From positions 25,358,001-25,422,000 of the forward strand of contig OZ316892.1 in the NCBI GenBank assembly GCA_973895155.1: DNA of 64,000 nucleotides, written 5' to 3'. Of this stretch, positions 25,926-36,463 are shown piece after piece. The stretch is from Marsupella aquatica. Its lineage: Eukaryota > Marchantiophyta. The translations under genes were made by a program, and so were the position numbers. Position 1 is the stretch's first letter; every line of letters starts with the position of its first letter. The notes beneath the pieces were generated by a model. It saw only the letters and a program-made list of their open reading frames with translations. It ran no database searches and was not told the origin of the DNA.

Positions 25926-27522
25926 CTAGAAATCATACTCCTGTAACAACAATGCCCATCGTGCAAGCTTCCTGTAAGCTTGTCAGACTCCATTAACCAC
26001 TTAAGAGGCTGATGATCAGTGATCAAGGTGAAGGGGTTACCAAACAAGTAGCAACAAAAGTGTGCAACAGCCCACACTACTGCCAAACACTCTCCCTCAT
26101 AAGAGCTATACGTAGCCTCTGCTGAATTGTTTGATCTACTGGCATAAGCCACAACAAACTCATTCCCCCCATCATCCTTCTGAGTCAGCACTGCTCCAAG
26201 TCCTACTCCACTCCAATCAGTGTGTAGCTGAAATGGTCTACCTGAAATGGGTCTTCTCAAAATAGGGGATGATGCCAACCTTTGCTTCAACTCCTGAAAG
26301 GCATGCTCCTACTCATCACCCCAAATCCATTCCTGATCCAACTTGGTGAGTATGGTCAAAGGTTTAGCAAGCTTGCTAAATCCTTTAACATACCTCCTGT
26401 AGTAGCTCGCCAATCCCAAGAATGCACGAACTCTACTCACATCAGTAGGAATCTGGGTAATGGCCTCCACTTTAGTCTGTTGTACACCCAATCCCCCTAG
26501 GTATATAGTGTGGCCCAAATACTCAATCTGGTCTTGGAAGAACTTACACTTGCTAGGATGGAACTTCAACCCATGTGCTCTCAATCTCTCCAACACAATT
26601 TTCAAGTGCTGCTGATGTTCTTCCACAGTAGAAGAATAGACCAAAATATCATCAATATAGCATCTGACAAAATCCAAACCTGCAAGGATTCGACCCATGA
26701 CTCTCTGGAACTCAGCTGGTGCATTCTTCAACCCAAATGGTAAGAATAACCACTGATACAAACGATCTTTGCCATAAGAATCAATCCCCCAGAATGTTGT
26801 CTTGGACCTGTCAGCATGCCTAATTGGAAACTGATGGTACCTTGCCCTCAGATCCAATGAACTGAAAACCTTTGCATGCCCATAGTATCAAAGATCTCCT
26901 GAGGTGTGGGCATGGCATATGTATCAGATTTTGTCTGGCGATTAATGGGTCTGTAATCACCACACATGCGCCTATCTGTGTAATTGCCATGCACATCCTT
27001 CTTGGCTGGCATCACTATGGCAGATGCATACTCCCCATATGAAATCTCCACCAATCCAGCCTCCAACAAATCTTGAGTTCTACTTTGAATCAGAGCTCTC
27101 TCCATGTCACTATAACGGTCTGGCCTACGAAAGATTGGCGCATCACTAGCCAATTCAATCTGAATACCAGGACCCTTTAATGTCCCCAAATCCTTCATGC
27201 TAAATGCAAAACAATTCCAGTAACTCTTCAGGAATCGATGCATGCGACGTCTCTCCTCCCCTGTCAACTTAGGGCCAAGCTGTGGTTCCCAACTCTCCAC
27301 CAAATCCCTAATATCTCTTTGTAGGGTAGAAGAGATAGCCAATGATTGCTATTTAGCAGTAGATTGAGCAGTCCCTTCCTGCTCAACAATCTGTCCAGCC
27401 TTGGCCAATCCTGCCATAGGTCCATGGACTGTCTGCCTGCCCCCAGCTGTGGTCAGTACTGTCTCAGTGGACCGCAAGCTCACCAAGGGACAATCAGTAA
27501 TTCCAGCAGAGCGCATCCGCAA
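25926..27522 (-). pseudogene. Gypsy reverse transcriptase and RNase H (broken)
   Basis: From the N-terminal side there is a linker, then the RT fingers (CGDYRPINRQT), a palm entry (LDLRARYHQFPI), the plug FLPFGLKNAPAEFQR, the catalytic YIDD (YIDDILVYS) and the thumb (FLGLASYYRRYVKGFSKLAKPL). RNase H follows (FQLHTDWSGVGLGAVL, EGECLAVVWAV, TDHQPLKWL). In-frame TAG stops occur at 27351-27349, 26311-26309 and 25928-25926. One-base shifts lie near 26868 (between fingers and palm) and near 25975. The reading frame upstream joins the methyltransferase through a single TAG at 27525, so pol was one polyprotein. The catalytic YIDD is preserved, but the copy cannot encode a working enzyme as it stands. 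Confidence 0.9.
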
Positions 27523-28935
27523 CTATTCAGCTACTCCCAAGCTGATAATCCAAGTCAAACAATTTAGATCCATTGCTTGACCAAGAATGTGATGCCGCAA
27601 ACCCTCTGACATAGAGGCAACTGCAGTGGTGCCAGTCAAAAATCCCATAGCACGCTCTCTCTCATCAGCAGTAGGTTCCACTAACTTCTGGAGAGCTGTG
27701 TCCCACACAAGTCCAGGGCCACCTGCTCTGAATGCATATGAAGCAGAGTGGCTTACAAGAGTGGGTAATGCACAACGTGGGCACCCAACTGCATTGACCA
27801 TTGCCAATGGAGGTCTATCAGGTTGGGTCACACCCTGTGCACGACGCCCTGGATCCAAAATATCATCCACCACTAAGGCTGGTGAGCGTGGAATGCTGTC
27901 AAATGCGCGCTTCAGCACCTCACATGGGATCAAATTAGTCCACCACAAGCGTGGACGATGTGCACGAGAACCCACACGTGCAACATCCAATAACACAACA
28001 GGTCCAATCCAAGACCTCACCTGGTGAACACTGACAATAATCCGACTATGTTCATCACCTAACAATGGCACATTCTCCAAAATGTATGCTGGAGACTGTG
28101 TTTGTTGTAGCTGGAGATGACGCAGCACCCATAACATCTCCCAAAACAATGCAGAGCGTGGATCATGAAGTCCATGCCCAACGCTAGCTCTAGATTGGCC
28201 CTAACATGACCAACCAGCAATCACCAAATCAATGGGGCCAACACGATGCAGATGATCTGCCCCCAGCAATGAAATATCAGCAGGTAGTGCATGTTGATAA
28301 CCACGAACAGCATCCACTGGCAGCAACTATGGATATCTATCCACCAACATAGCCACATGTCGCAATGAGACCCTCCGTGCTATCTCATCTGACTCCACAT
28401 ACAAATAACGACACACAGGAATTCCTGCCTGAAGAACAACAGCCAATCTAGTGCTAATCCCACCAAAAAGATCCAACAAACAAATACCCTCCGGTGGATA
28501 CTGCCAAGCAATAGGAGTGGTATCCAATGGTGAAAGAGTTATAGGTCCATTTGCAAGAGGCTGCTCTGCTCCTGACTGTGGTGTAAAAGCATGACGCCAT
28601 GCATCATGTACCAATCGTGCTGCTGTCTGTGGCAAGGCCTGTGCAGTGCCCCACACTGGTGGCACAACACTGCCAACAGGTAATCCTCGCATGATGTGCT
28701 CCTTATGAGACTCCTCCAATGGGGGAACATCTGCTGCATGCGCATTACCCTCAATCAAATCATCAGGTCCAGCAATTAGACCACTGAATGCTGCCAAAGA
28801 CAATGGTGTGGATTTAGGGCCTCCCACAGGTCCACTAAATCTCACTGGCAATTTTCTCAATCGAGCATCTCCTGACTGCCAATCAGGTCTATATGACACT
28901 GATTCCTCCCAAAAATCAAGAATAAATCCCATGGG
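27523..28935 (-). pseudogene. Retrotransposon-borne cytosine-5 DNA methyltransferase (DNMT3/DRM-like), two stops
   Basis: This domain lies in frame between the protease tail and RT. Motif I is CLLDLFGG (28459-28473). Motif II is YLYVESDE. Motif IV, the catalytic loop, is AGWSC followed by TAG and GQSRA (Cys codon 28206-28204). Motif VI is ENVP (28066-28077). Motif VIII is HRPRLWWTN (27934-27960). The C-terminus has DERERAMGF and ILGQAMDLN, matching motifs IX-X. The HRPRLWWTN block and linear motif order resemble DNMT3/DRM-type enzymes, but family placement is uncertain. In-frame TAGs at 28329-28327 and 28203-28201, and a Ser where the Pro of the usual PC pair is expected, make this copy inactive. 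All three fit C-to-T changes. An intact relative would be expected to methylate DNA, perhaps the element's own copies. Confidence 0.85.
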
Positions 28936-28940
28936 GTAGA

Positions 28941-30888
28941 TGTGACGGGGCCAATGGTCCCAAGGAATGATTTTAAAGGGTAGTAGTGACGCGCACATGT
29001 AAATAAATAGATTTGTGTCAAGTTTATTTTGCTTTTGTTGTCTTACAACCTCGCCGAAGATAGTTTACGTACAATAAGATGAGGTGAGTGTTGATGGTTT
29101 TTATGTCCTCTTAATTTTAGTTGTCGGCCAAGCCTCAGAATAAGGGGGGTTGGCCACTGGCCGGGGCAAGACAAGGCATGTACCCTAATGCCCTTCCATG
29201 TAGGCGTTGGGGAATTCCTATCTTTTTATTTTTAAGCGGACCTAGTATATATTAACGTAATGGGGGCCGGGTCGAAAGGCGAGAGAGGCCAAGCGTCACT
29301 TTTGGGTGCCGGCCAACCCATAGAGTGCCGGCCAAACAACAAGCCGGCCTGAGCTGGCAGCAGGAGCCGACCTGGGTGGCATGTGGCCTGCAAGGCAGCA
29401 AGCCGGCCAAGGAGGGTGTTGGCCAACAGTAAGGCGGCCTGAGGGGAGGGGCCCCGGCCACCGGAGGGCAAGCCCAATGAGACCCCGGCCAGGAGGATAG
29501 TGAGGGTTCCAGTGGCAAATCCATAGATGAGGATCTTACTACAAGCAAGCAATCAGATGACGGTTAGTACAGCAGCCGTACGGACCTTGGCCACACAAAA
29601 GTTGAATTTTTTAATCTTCTCAGAATCAAGAACTCATGGGCTTATTGGAAGGAGCTCGTCGAGCTGAATCTACCGATGTAAGACACGCCTCAAACGGAGT
29701 TAAAATGAGAGACATACAGACCGGAGCATTTTTATGAAGAATGAGGGTTCGACGTCCGTACGGACTGCAGGAGGGTGACCCGGCCAAGTCAGGGCATGTG
29801 GCCATGGCTAGGGTACCTCAATTTGATGTCGTGATGGGGGGGCCAGGACCGTACGGATGATTTGGACGTGACGCTGGCCGTGGTAGGATTTGAGACTCAG
29901 TAGGCCATATCTCGGGCGTCTAATGTCCGTTTTTGGGAGCCATTTTCGGGGTTACGATCAGGATGGCCGTGGCTACTCAGAAAATGTCTCAGGACCAGAT
30001 TTTGATCAACTTCTACTTTCAACTATTTCCATGGCCAGAGTAGTGGGAGGCGTTGGCCGCCACATAGTAGGGAGGTAGGCCATGGCCTACTCATATAGGA
30101 CTTAGTTTAGTTTTGTTTAGGTGATGTGATGGTCGATGAAGGCGCCGTTGGCCTCACTTAGGTAGCAATAGGATTAGGGGTGCATGTGTGTGCCGCATGT
30201 GTAGAAAATTTTTAGGTTAGCGGCGCCGCTAGTGGATGGCGGCCAGCCAGGGCAGTGGCCGCCGCCACATCCTAGGGCTTGTGTGTTCACGCATTGTTGT
30301 TTTCAGTATTTAACCAGCAGCCCCCGGTAGGAGCAAGGGGGGAACTCAGTCTAGTGTTGTTTTTGTGAGGATTAGCCTTCGACAAGAGTAGGGAATTGAT
30401 CCGGAGTATTGAGGTGGAGAGGCTCATTGTCCCGTGAGGCAGGAGTTGGGTAGACGGTAGGAGACCGGGTTGCCCATGCAATGTGTTACCTTGGCCACTA
30501 ATAGATATGGATTCGATTGAATTTTCATGACTTCTTGTGTGTTGTTCCCTCTCTTGGTTGCACGATTGTGTTCTTCCCCTAGTATGAGTATTTAGAGAAA
30601 CTTACATGGCTTGGTCGACCCTGTGAGTGGGAGAGTGGTGATAGCACTTTGCCAGAGGCCAGGAGGAGTAGAAGCAAGGTAGTCCACGGGACTTGATCAA
30701 AAGCAGATTACGTATAGTTGGTAGACTTGATCAAAAAATATATTTCCGGGAGCGGAAACGAATCTACTCATCCTTAGTATGAAATTGATCCATATAGCGT
30801 CCCTCCACGTCCTCGTCATACGATACAAACGATTTTTAGTGGAACCATGTGGTGTTTGTTGTGTTAGTCGTTTGATAAACAGGTGACA
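28941..30888 (+). mobile_element. Nested solo LTR, 1948 bp
   Basis: The insertion has TG...CA ends (TGTGACGGGG ... AGGTGACA) and a 5-bp target duplication GTAGA at 28936-28940 and 30889-30893. It splits the host element's pol exactly between the retropepsin tail (DVLVGCTVLY) and the segment beginning PMGFILDFWEE. Removing it restores frame. The interior is GC-rich with many GGCCGGCC-like blocks, has no polymerase, and shows no second LTR. It is therefore most likely a solo LTR left by recombination. Orientation is set by the TGTGACGGGG start, a common gypsy LTR opening, and is tentative. Confidence 0.8.
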
Positions 30889-30893
30889 GTAGA

Positions 30894-31885
30894 GCACTGT
30901 ACATCCCACCAACACATCATATGACTCTGCCTTAGTCAGAATACCTCGCGCCTGTATCTGTGAGCTATCTGTGGTATGACCTTCCTGAATCCTCAACTCA
31001 AGAGGTCTCCTGGTAATGTGCTGTGTAGGTGTAGGTCCCCCAATGAAGTCTGAATGGGAAAAGGACAATCCTCCAAATCCTCTGGACGCAATCCCAATCC
31101 ACGTATGGCAGACTTTCCCAACATCAAGGGTTGAGCACCAGTATCCAGTAACACCCTCTCTGGTTGGTATACTGCTCCAGAAGGCCCAACTAATCGGAAG
31201 ATACCACTCCGATTATCCAATGATACAACACTAGGTTTAAACCTAGTCCTCTCAAATGCAGGGCGTGCTGGTAAATCCACCAATCTTGCTGCTACTGCAT
31301 GCCATGTCTCACTAGTAGTAGTAGGTGGCATGGTCTTCACTGCTTCAACACTGCAAGTTGCTTTTGCATGGGAAACAACCATTGGAGTGTCCTCACAGAG
31401 TGTAGCTGCCAATCTGAACACTTCTGTAGGACCAACTTCTGAACACTTCGCTGAAAATCTGAAGTGTTCTGAATTGTCGCTGAAAATAATGGGGTACGTA
31501 CCATGGTAGTAGCCGCCCCCAACAGGGTACCTATCATCCTTGCTGCATCACTACCTGATTTTGCCAGCTTACCCACGCTAGGGTTTGTCCGAATCGGGTT
31601 CATAGAGGCAGTCTGAACTATCTTTGACAATGTAAAAGAGTGAGGAAGCTTTGTCTGCCGATGTGCATCCCCCCTCTGTGGATCTAACTCCACTACTGCT
31701 CCTCGGGGCTCAAGAGCTTTGGCTGCCCCACGTGTCAATGCTGCTGATGCATCAATATGTGCAGTGCCATACATGAATCCCATGGTGGCAAGGTCTCCAT
31801 CAGCTCCATAAGATGTGGAAGGACCATGGGATGTGGAAGGTCCATAGGATGTAGATGCCCCATCACCAGAAGTAGGTCTCACCTA
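30894..31885 (-). pseudogene. Gypsy linker and retropepsin-like protease (broken)
   Basis: A Ser/Thr-rich linker with the tandem phrase STSYGPSTSHGPSTSYG (just after 31882) leads to an aspartic protease: VLLDTGAQPLML with the DTGA active-site motif, then AIRGLGL. A frame change near 31000 passes into LRIQEGHTTD and ESYDVLVG, the flap and C-terminal part of a retropepsin. The fold continues across the nested solo LTR. An in-frame TAG (31885-31883) separates gag from this region, and another shift lies near 31421. Retropepsins cleave the Gag-Pol polyprotein as dimers. Confidence 0.8.
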
Positions 31886-33599
31886 GGAACTAGCCATGGC
31901 AGCTAGCTGTTGCTCCAATTGAGCAATCTTAGCATCCTTTGGATCTATGGCTCGGGGGCTTATCTTAGTGTATATTTTGGGGTACCACGTGCAATCCTAG
32001 CCTAATATAAACACACCTATTTTATAATGAGAATATTCCAAAAACATTCTCTATTTTCAATATTAATGACCTATTTTACTTTATAAAAGGTATTAGAGAA
32101 TATTCTATAAATATTGGTCTATAATACCTTCTTTTGCTTCCTACGCTTTTAAAAAATTTAGCTAATTTCTATGAAAAATACCTATTTTGGATCACACGTG
32201 GTTCCTAAGATTTTTGATAGTCAACCCCCCGAGATCTATGGTTACAGCAGGGGCAGCGTCACCTGTCTTCCTGCATGTGGCATGCCACAACCACGTCCAC
32301 CACCTCTACCTCCTCCTCCTCTTCCCTGATCATGTGTACGGGATCCTCCTCTTCGTAACTCAGGGTGGAGTGAGAAACACCTATCCTTGGTGTGTCCAGG
32401 AGCTCCAGAGTGATCACATTGTCGCTGATCAGGCGCTGATGCTCCCTCTGATCCTCTATGATCTGGGCAATATCTCTGTGCATGATCCCCACCACAGGTC
32501 CAACATCCTGACTGTTGTCCAGCATAAGAGGGCATAGGTCTCTGGCTGGTAGACTCTTGTGCACTAGGCTTCTCCCTCTGGCTCTTCCGTGCAGTAGGCT
32601 GTGGTGTGGATGTAGATGCAACCTTTGGTGCTTCCTTGGCAAATCCGGAAGTCACCACCTTCTCATTCACCATATTGAGCTCAATGCGCTCAGAAAGGGT
32701 AAAAACAATTGCTAATGTGGGATCTGCATCCCTAAGCAAAGTGACATCTCTCACTCTGCGTCGCAATTCTCTATTCAGAATTGCATACCAAAATTGGATT
32801 GCCTGAGCCTCTGTCACTCCCTTGGTGACAGTGATCAATCTGCGCATACGAGTGTATGCCTCACATAGACTCTCTCCAATCTTGCGCTGGAACTCCTGGA
32901 GACCCTTCAACTGATCAGTTCTCACACCCTGATAGTTCTGCTTCAGTACCTCAAAGAATTCCACCACAGGGTTAAATGCTGGCGCAACTCCAATTCCTAT
33001 CACAATCACACCGGCAGGAGTAGCGGTGGATGCTGCTGGAGTGCTGCTGGTGGATGGTGTGCCACTCTGGCTAGTGCTGCTAGAAGAAGCAGCAGCTGTG
33101 GCAATCGGTTGGGCAGCCGCATAGTGCCATAGGTGATGGACACGTAATTAGGCGACCAATGCTGCCTCCATGCCTCAATCTCAACCAAATGAGTCTTCCG
33201 GAACTCATGGTAGTCATCCATGGGTGGCCCCTCCAAATGCTGAAATAATCCCTTCCATGCCATGAAAGTGGTAAACAACGTGGCGTTATGCAATGTCTGC
33301 ATATCGCACCACGTATCAAACTCCTGGATGAAGTCATCCAGATCAATTGTGCCAACTGCACCAGAGTATCATCGTGGGCCCTTTGTAGCCCCGTACATCT
33401 CGTCCATATCCCACAACAAAGGTGCAACCACTTGATGACGAGGAGAACTAGTCACTGAGTCCTCGTTGAAATCCCTATCTGAAGTTGCACAGCTGACTGC
33501 TACCAATGTCGTTGGCCAAAACTGCGCCCCACTCCGAGTGAAACCGGTCCGTTGTCCATCGGGTAACCCAGAAGCACCAGAAGAATCCGTGGTGACCAA
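31886..33599 (-). pseudogene. Gypsy gag with zinc knuckle (broken, MITE inside)
   Basis: The first ATG is near 33599. The capsid-like region includes FIQEFDTWCDMQTLHNATLF, WKGLFQHLEGPP and, after a frameshift near 33100, a Ser/Thr-rich linker and FFEVLKQNYQGVRTD...QFWYAILNREL. A zinc knuckle CWTCGGDHAQRYC follows. A second knuckle-like CDHSGAPGHTKDRC has Ser in place of its second Cys. A Gly/Arg-rich nucleic-acid-binding tail follows, and past the MITE a short coiled stretch (DPKDAKIAQLEQQLAAMA). A TGA at 33371-33369 interrupts the frame. Gag packages the element's RNA in particles. The copy is dead. Confidence 0.8.
31951..32233. mobile_element. MITE (283 bp) with CTCGGGGG ends and 8-bp TSD
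   Basis: The target duplication ATCTATGG lies at 31943-31950 and 32234-32241. Both ends read CTCGGGGG inward, and both carry ACCACGTG(C/T)(A/G)ATCC about 35 bases in. The interior is AT-rich and non-coding. Deleting it rejoins the gag tail in one frame. The terminal octamer and TSD length match the larger family at 39077-57184, but subterminal sequence differs, so this is a separate subfamily. Confidence 0.85.
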
Positions 33600-34855
33600 C
33601 CCTAACCTAATCTATGTGCTAACCCTAAGGGCAATCTGTCCCTGTCAGCACCATAAGCACTCACCATGGTGTGTTGGGCATCACTCCAACATCACCAGGA
33701 GAGAAATACGTAGCACAACTAGAATGTCCGGTTGCAAACCCGGATCCACTCTATAGAATCAAGCGCCCACGCCAAACTAACATGGCGCATAAACAGGAGA
33801 GGATCCACAATAACTCTCCACATCAATAGCGATCATACATCAATCAAACAATGTTCATAATGTTCAATGTGGGGCCTTCATAATAGGCCTCTCAATGTTC
33901 AAGGTCATAGCTAAGGATCCATGCACAATTGGTTCAATCCATGCATCTAGATGGATTCAGAAGCATCAAAAACCGTAAGGGAGCTTATGATTTGCCCCAA
34001 AATGGCAATCTAAACAAACTAGTATGTGTATAAAATGTCTAAGTGCTCATTCTATTAACATCAAAGTGGAAAGGAGTGTGTGTACACAAGAGCACTTAAG
34101 AACCACATAGTTAAGCGTTGGGGAAGGAATAGCTTTGGGATGGGTGACCTCTCACTTGTCATTATGCACCAAATCTGCCACTCCAAAATGGCAGCACTTG
34201 CAAATTCTCCTCACGTACCAACAAGCTGGCTTGCTGGCCCGCCCGCTCCTGCTCCACCCTCACGCCCCTCGTCCCGAGTAACCACGAGTTGCCTCGAAGT
34301 TTCAGATTCGGCAACATTCAGGTTCTGCCCTCGGTTTCCCTTCACGGAAATGCAACCGCTATGCCAGATCACACAATCAGATTCGGCAACATCCAGTTTC
34401 TGCCTCCCGGTTCCCTTCGCAAAATTACAGATCGCAGTAGCAGTCGGACAGAAACAACAGCAGTTTGATCTCGCAACATCCTGACTCAATTTCCCTCACA
34501 AAACATCGCCTTCGTGGCTGCCGGTTCCCTTCCCGCAAAATTGCAGCTTGGCGGCGGCAACATACACATGATTGAATGGAAACAGTAGTGACGCAAAACG
34601 CAACATTCAAAGTTTGATCTCCGTTTCCTTCATCAAAACAGCAGCGCCAACGCTGGCCCTGTCAAATCCGATCGCTACTGTCACAGATCGCAACTCGGGA
34701 TAAATCGCAGCAAGGTCGACTACACCGTCCGGAACCTGTCCAACAGATCTACAAACACAGGCATAGATCCCTCTGCTACCGATCAGCCCTTCGATCAACA
34801 CATCTCAAAGCCCTTTGGGAACTGTCGAAAGCTTAAACAACAGCTCCCTGGCAGA
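33600..34855 (-). other. Leader/rearranged 5' LTR region of the gypsy element
   Basis: No coding frame of note. It should hold the 5' LTR R-U5 part and primer binding site, but the sequence after the first ~87 bases of the 5' LTR does not match the 3' LTR. A degenerate repeat with the phrase AGATTCGGCAACAT and CGGTTCCCTTC recurs at about 34305-34560. A 5S rRNA-like segment lies at 34090-34160. I could not identify the primer binding site. Confidence 0.5.
34090..34160 (+). repeat. 5S rRNA-derived segment with internal promoter boxes
   Basis: The phrases AGTTAAGCG (34118-34126) and GGGATGGGTGACCTC (34137-34151) are hallmarks of the eukaryotic 5S rRNA gene (box A and box C) at about the right spacing, with GAAC just upstream of the first. 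The rest is diverged, so it is not a functional 5S gene. It could come from a 5S-derived SINE or from a Cassandra-type TRIM, whose LTRs carry 5S sequence. It is antisense to the gypsy element. Confidence 0.6.
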
Positions 34856-34942
34856 ATAGATATCGTCTCATATAGCACACATACCAAACATACAGATCTA
34901 GATAGTACGATACACTCTAACACTACCTAGAATGGTGTGACA
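34856..34942 (-). repeat. 5' LTR remnant (U3 part) of the gypsy element
   Basis: On the minus strand it starts TGTCACACCATTCTAGGTAG and matches the first ~87 bases of the 3' LTR with about three differences, up to CTATAT. After that point the two LTRs diverge completely. The CTCAT target repeat follows at 34943-34947. Confidence 0.75.
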
Positions 34943-36202
34943 CTCATTGTTATCAAGTTTTTCTGAATATTTGTTGAGGCAGTTAGAGTACTTGAGACAT
35001 AGCTTGCCATTCCATACACAAAGTTAGACAAAGAATTCTTAAATGCTCTCAATCAATCTTGGCATCTTGTCAAATTCCAATTTGATTTTAGTACATCAAT
35101 TTTGATTACACCTAAGTTTACATACAAATGTTTTCACGGCCACTAAGTACATACCATTTGACTGTAATTTTATGACATTTTCCTTTAGTTCTGGATTTTG
35201 TGTAGTTAATGGTTTGGCCACATGTTTATATGTGTTTATGCCATGTGCTGGACATCATGAAACTCAACAACATTTCTCATTATTAGTAGATATTTAGGGT
35301 ATTTAGGACATAAATTTTTTACTTTCATCTCTCATGAATGTCAATGCACATTTCCTTGCATTTCATATTTATTTATGGGAGGTGCAATCATGAAAAGTTC
35401 CAGACCCATTCAACCTTAGCCCTATTGCCTCACTCTTCATCAAACCCCTTGTTACATTTCACGGGACATTTCAGCCTATAATATTACTTCCAATAAACAT
35501 TTGTAGCCTTACTATATACTAAAAAATAATATTTGGAGATATCCTAAGGGATACTTAAGGAAAAATAATAAGACCTTGGTACTATGCAGTATGAATTTAG
35601 GGTTAATACAATCTCTTTATTTTTAAAAATGCATTATGATCTGTTAGATTGAAAATTACTTTCAATTGTTAGCATGGGTAGCCTTTATTCATTTTTCTGG
35701 GGCGCAAGCCTTAGGGCATGTGAGGCATTGTACCCTCATTTCAAAGGTTTGTCCCTTGACCCGATTTGATCATCTGAAGATGCTTAAGATAAGCATATGC
35801 ATGTTGCCACCCTATCTAAGTTATAACATACTGAAAGAGCCCGTGAAAGAGGCACTTGTAGCAGACTGAGCAGAAGTTCTTGCTCAGGAGGAAAGGGTGC
35901 AAGGATTGGACTTGACAATATTGAGCCATCCCTCAGATGACAATGTTGTCAGATGAGTTGTGAGAGCCAAGAAGAATTATGGGTTACCAAAACCACCCCA
36001 GGAACCACCCATTGTGGGCATACCTAGTTATCTTGCACATGTGGGAAGTATGTGATGACATAGGGGTCCATTTTCTTCATTGTAAGGTGTCAGACATTTA
36101 CTCTTGGGTGGACGAATCTTACTATGTAACCAAAGTTAATCTGACCAAGTCAGATGTTTGAATAAAGTAAGATGTGCCACTGCTATATATTCTAGTAGGG
36201 CT

Positions 36203-36463
36203 AAGCTTGTGAGTGGATCTTAAGTAAGCTCATTGTTATGGAGCCATCTAGATAAGAGACATCTAAGAGAGTTAAGTCTTTAGAGACATGATATGGTCCA
36301 AGAGCCTACACTACTAAGAGTTCAGTAAAAGTCTCTTGTGTGTTCCTTGGACGTAACCACTGGAGAGGTGAACCACATATCACTTGTGTTGACTACTTGT
36401 GTTTTGTTGGATGTTGCACATGTGCATGCTGTTTTTGAGTAGCAGTTGTTTACTCAACACAAT
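36203..36463 (+). repeat. LTR-like repeat, copy 2 (shorter)
   Basis: It matches both ends of the repeat at 21544-22164: AGCTTGTGAGTG...CTTAAG at the start, then GTTCCTTGGACGTAACC, GTTGACTACTTGTG and GAGTAGCAGTTGTTTACTCA at the end, in the same orientation. It lacks the ~360-base middle of copy 1. No coding content. Confidence 0.5.

Larger units (their letters stand above)
23184..34942 (-). mobile_element. Ty3/gypsy retrotransposon carrying a DNA methyltransferase and a PHD finger
   Basis: The element reads on the minus strand from the 5' LTR end (34942, TGTCACACC...) to the 3' LTR end (23184, ...CGCACGACA). It is flanked by a direct repeat CTCA(T) at 23180-23184 and 34943-34947. Internal order is gag with zinc knuckle, retropepsin, cytosine-5 DNA methyltransferase, RT, RNase H, integrase, PHD finger. 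RT-RH before integrase is the Ty3/gypsy order. The span of 11.76 kb includes a nested 1.95 kb solo LTR and two MITEs of under 300 bp. The copy is dead, with several frameshifts and eight in-frame stops, seven of them TAG. Capture of DNA methyltransferases by retrotransposons of charophytes and dinoflagellates has been reported (from memory, de Mendoza and colleagues, 2018). Whether this is that lineage needs a tree. Confidence 0.85.

Noticed and set aside
27626-28027. 133-codon plus-strand frame
   Set aside because: It is the antisense shadow of the methyltransferase region, which has real motifs on the minus strand.
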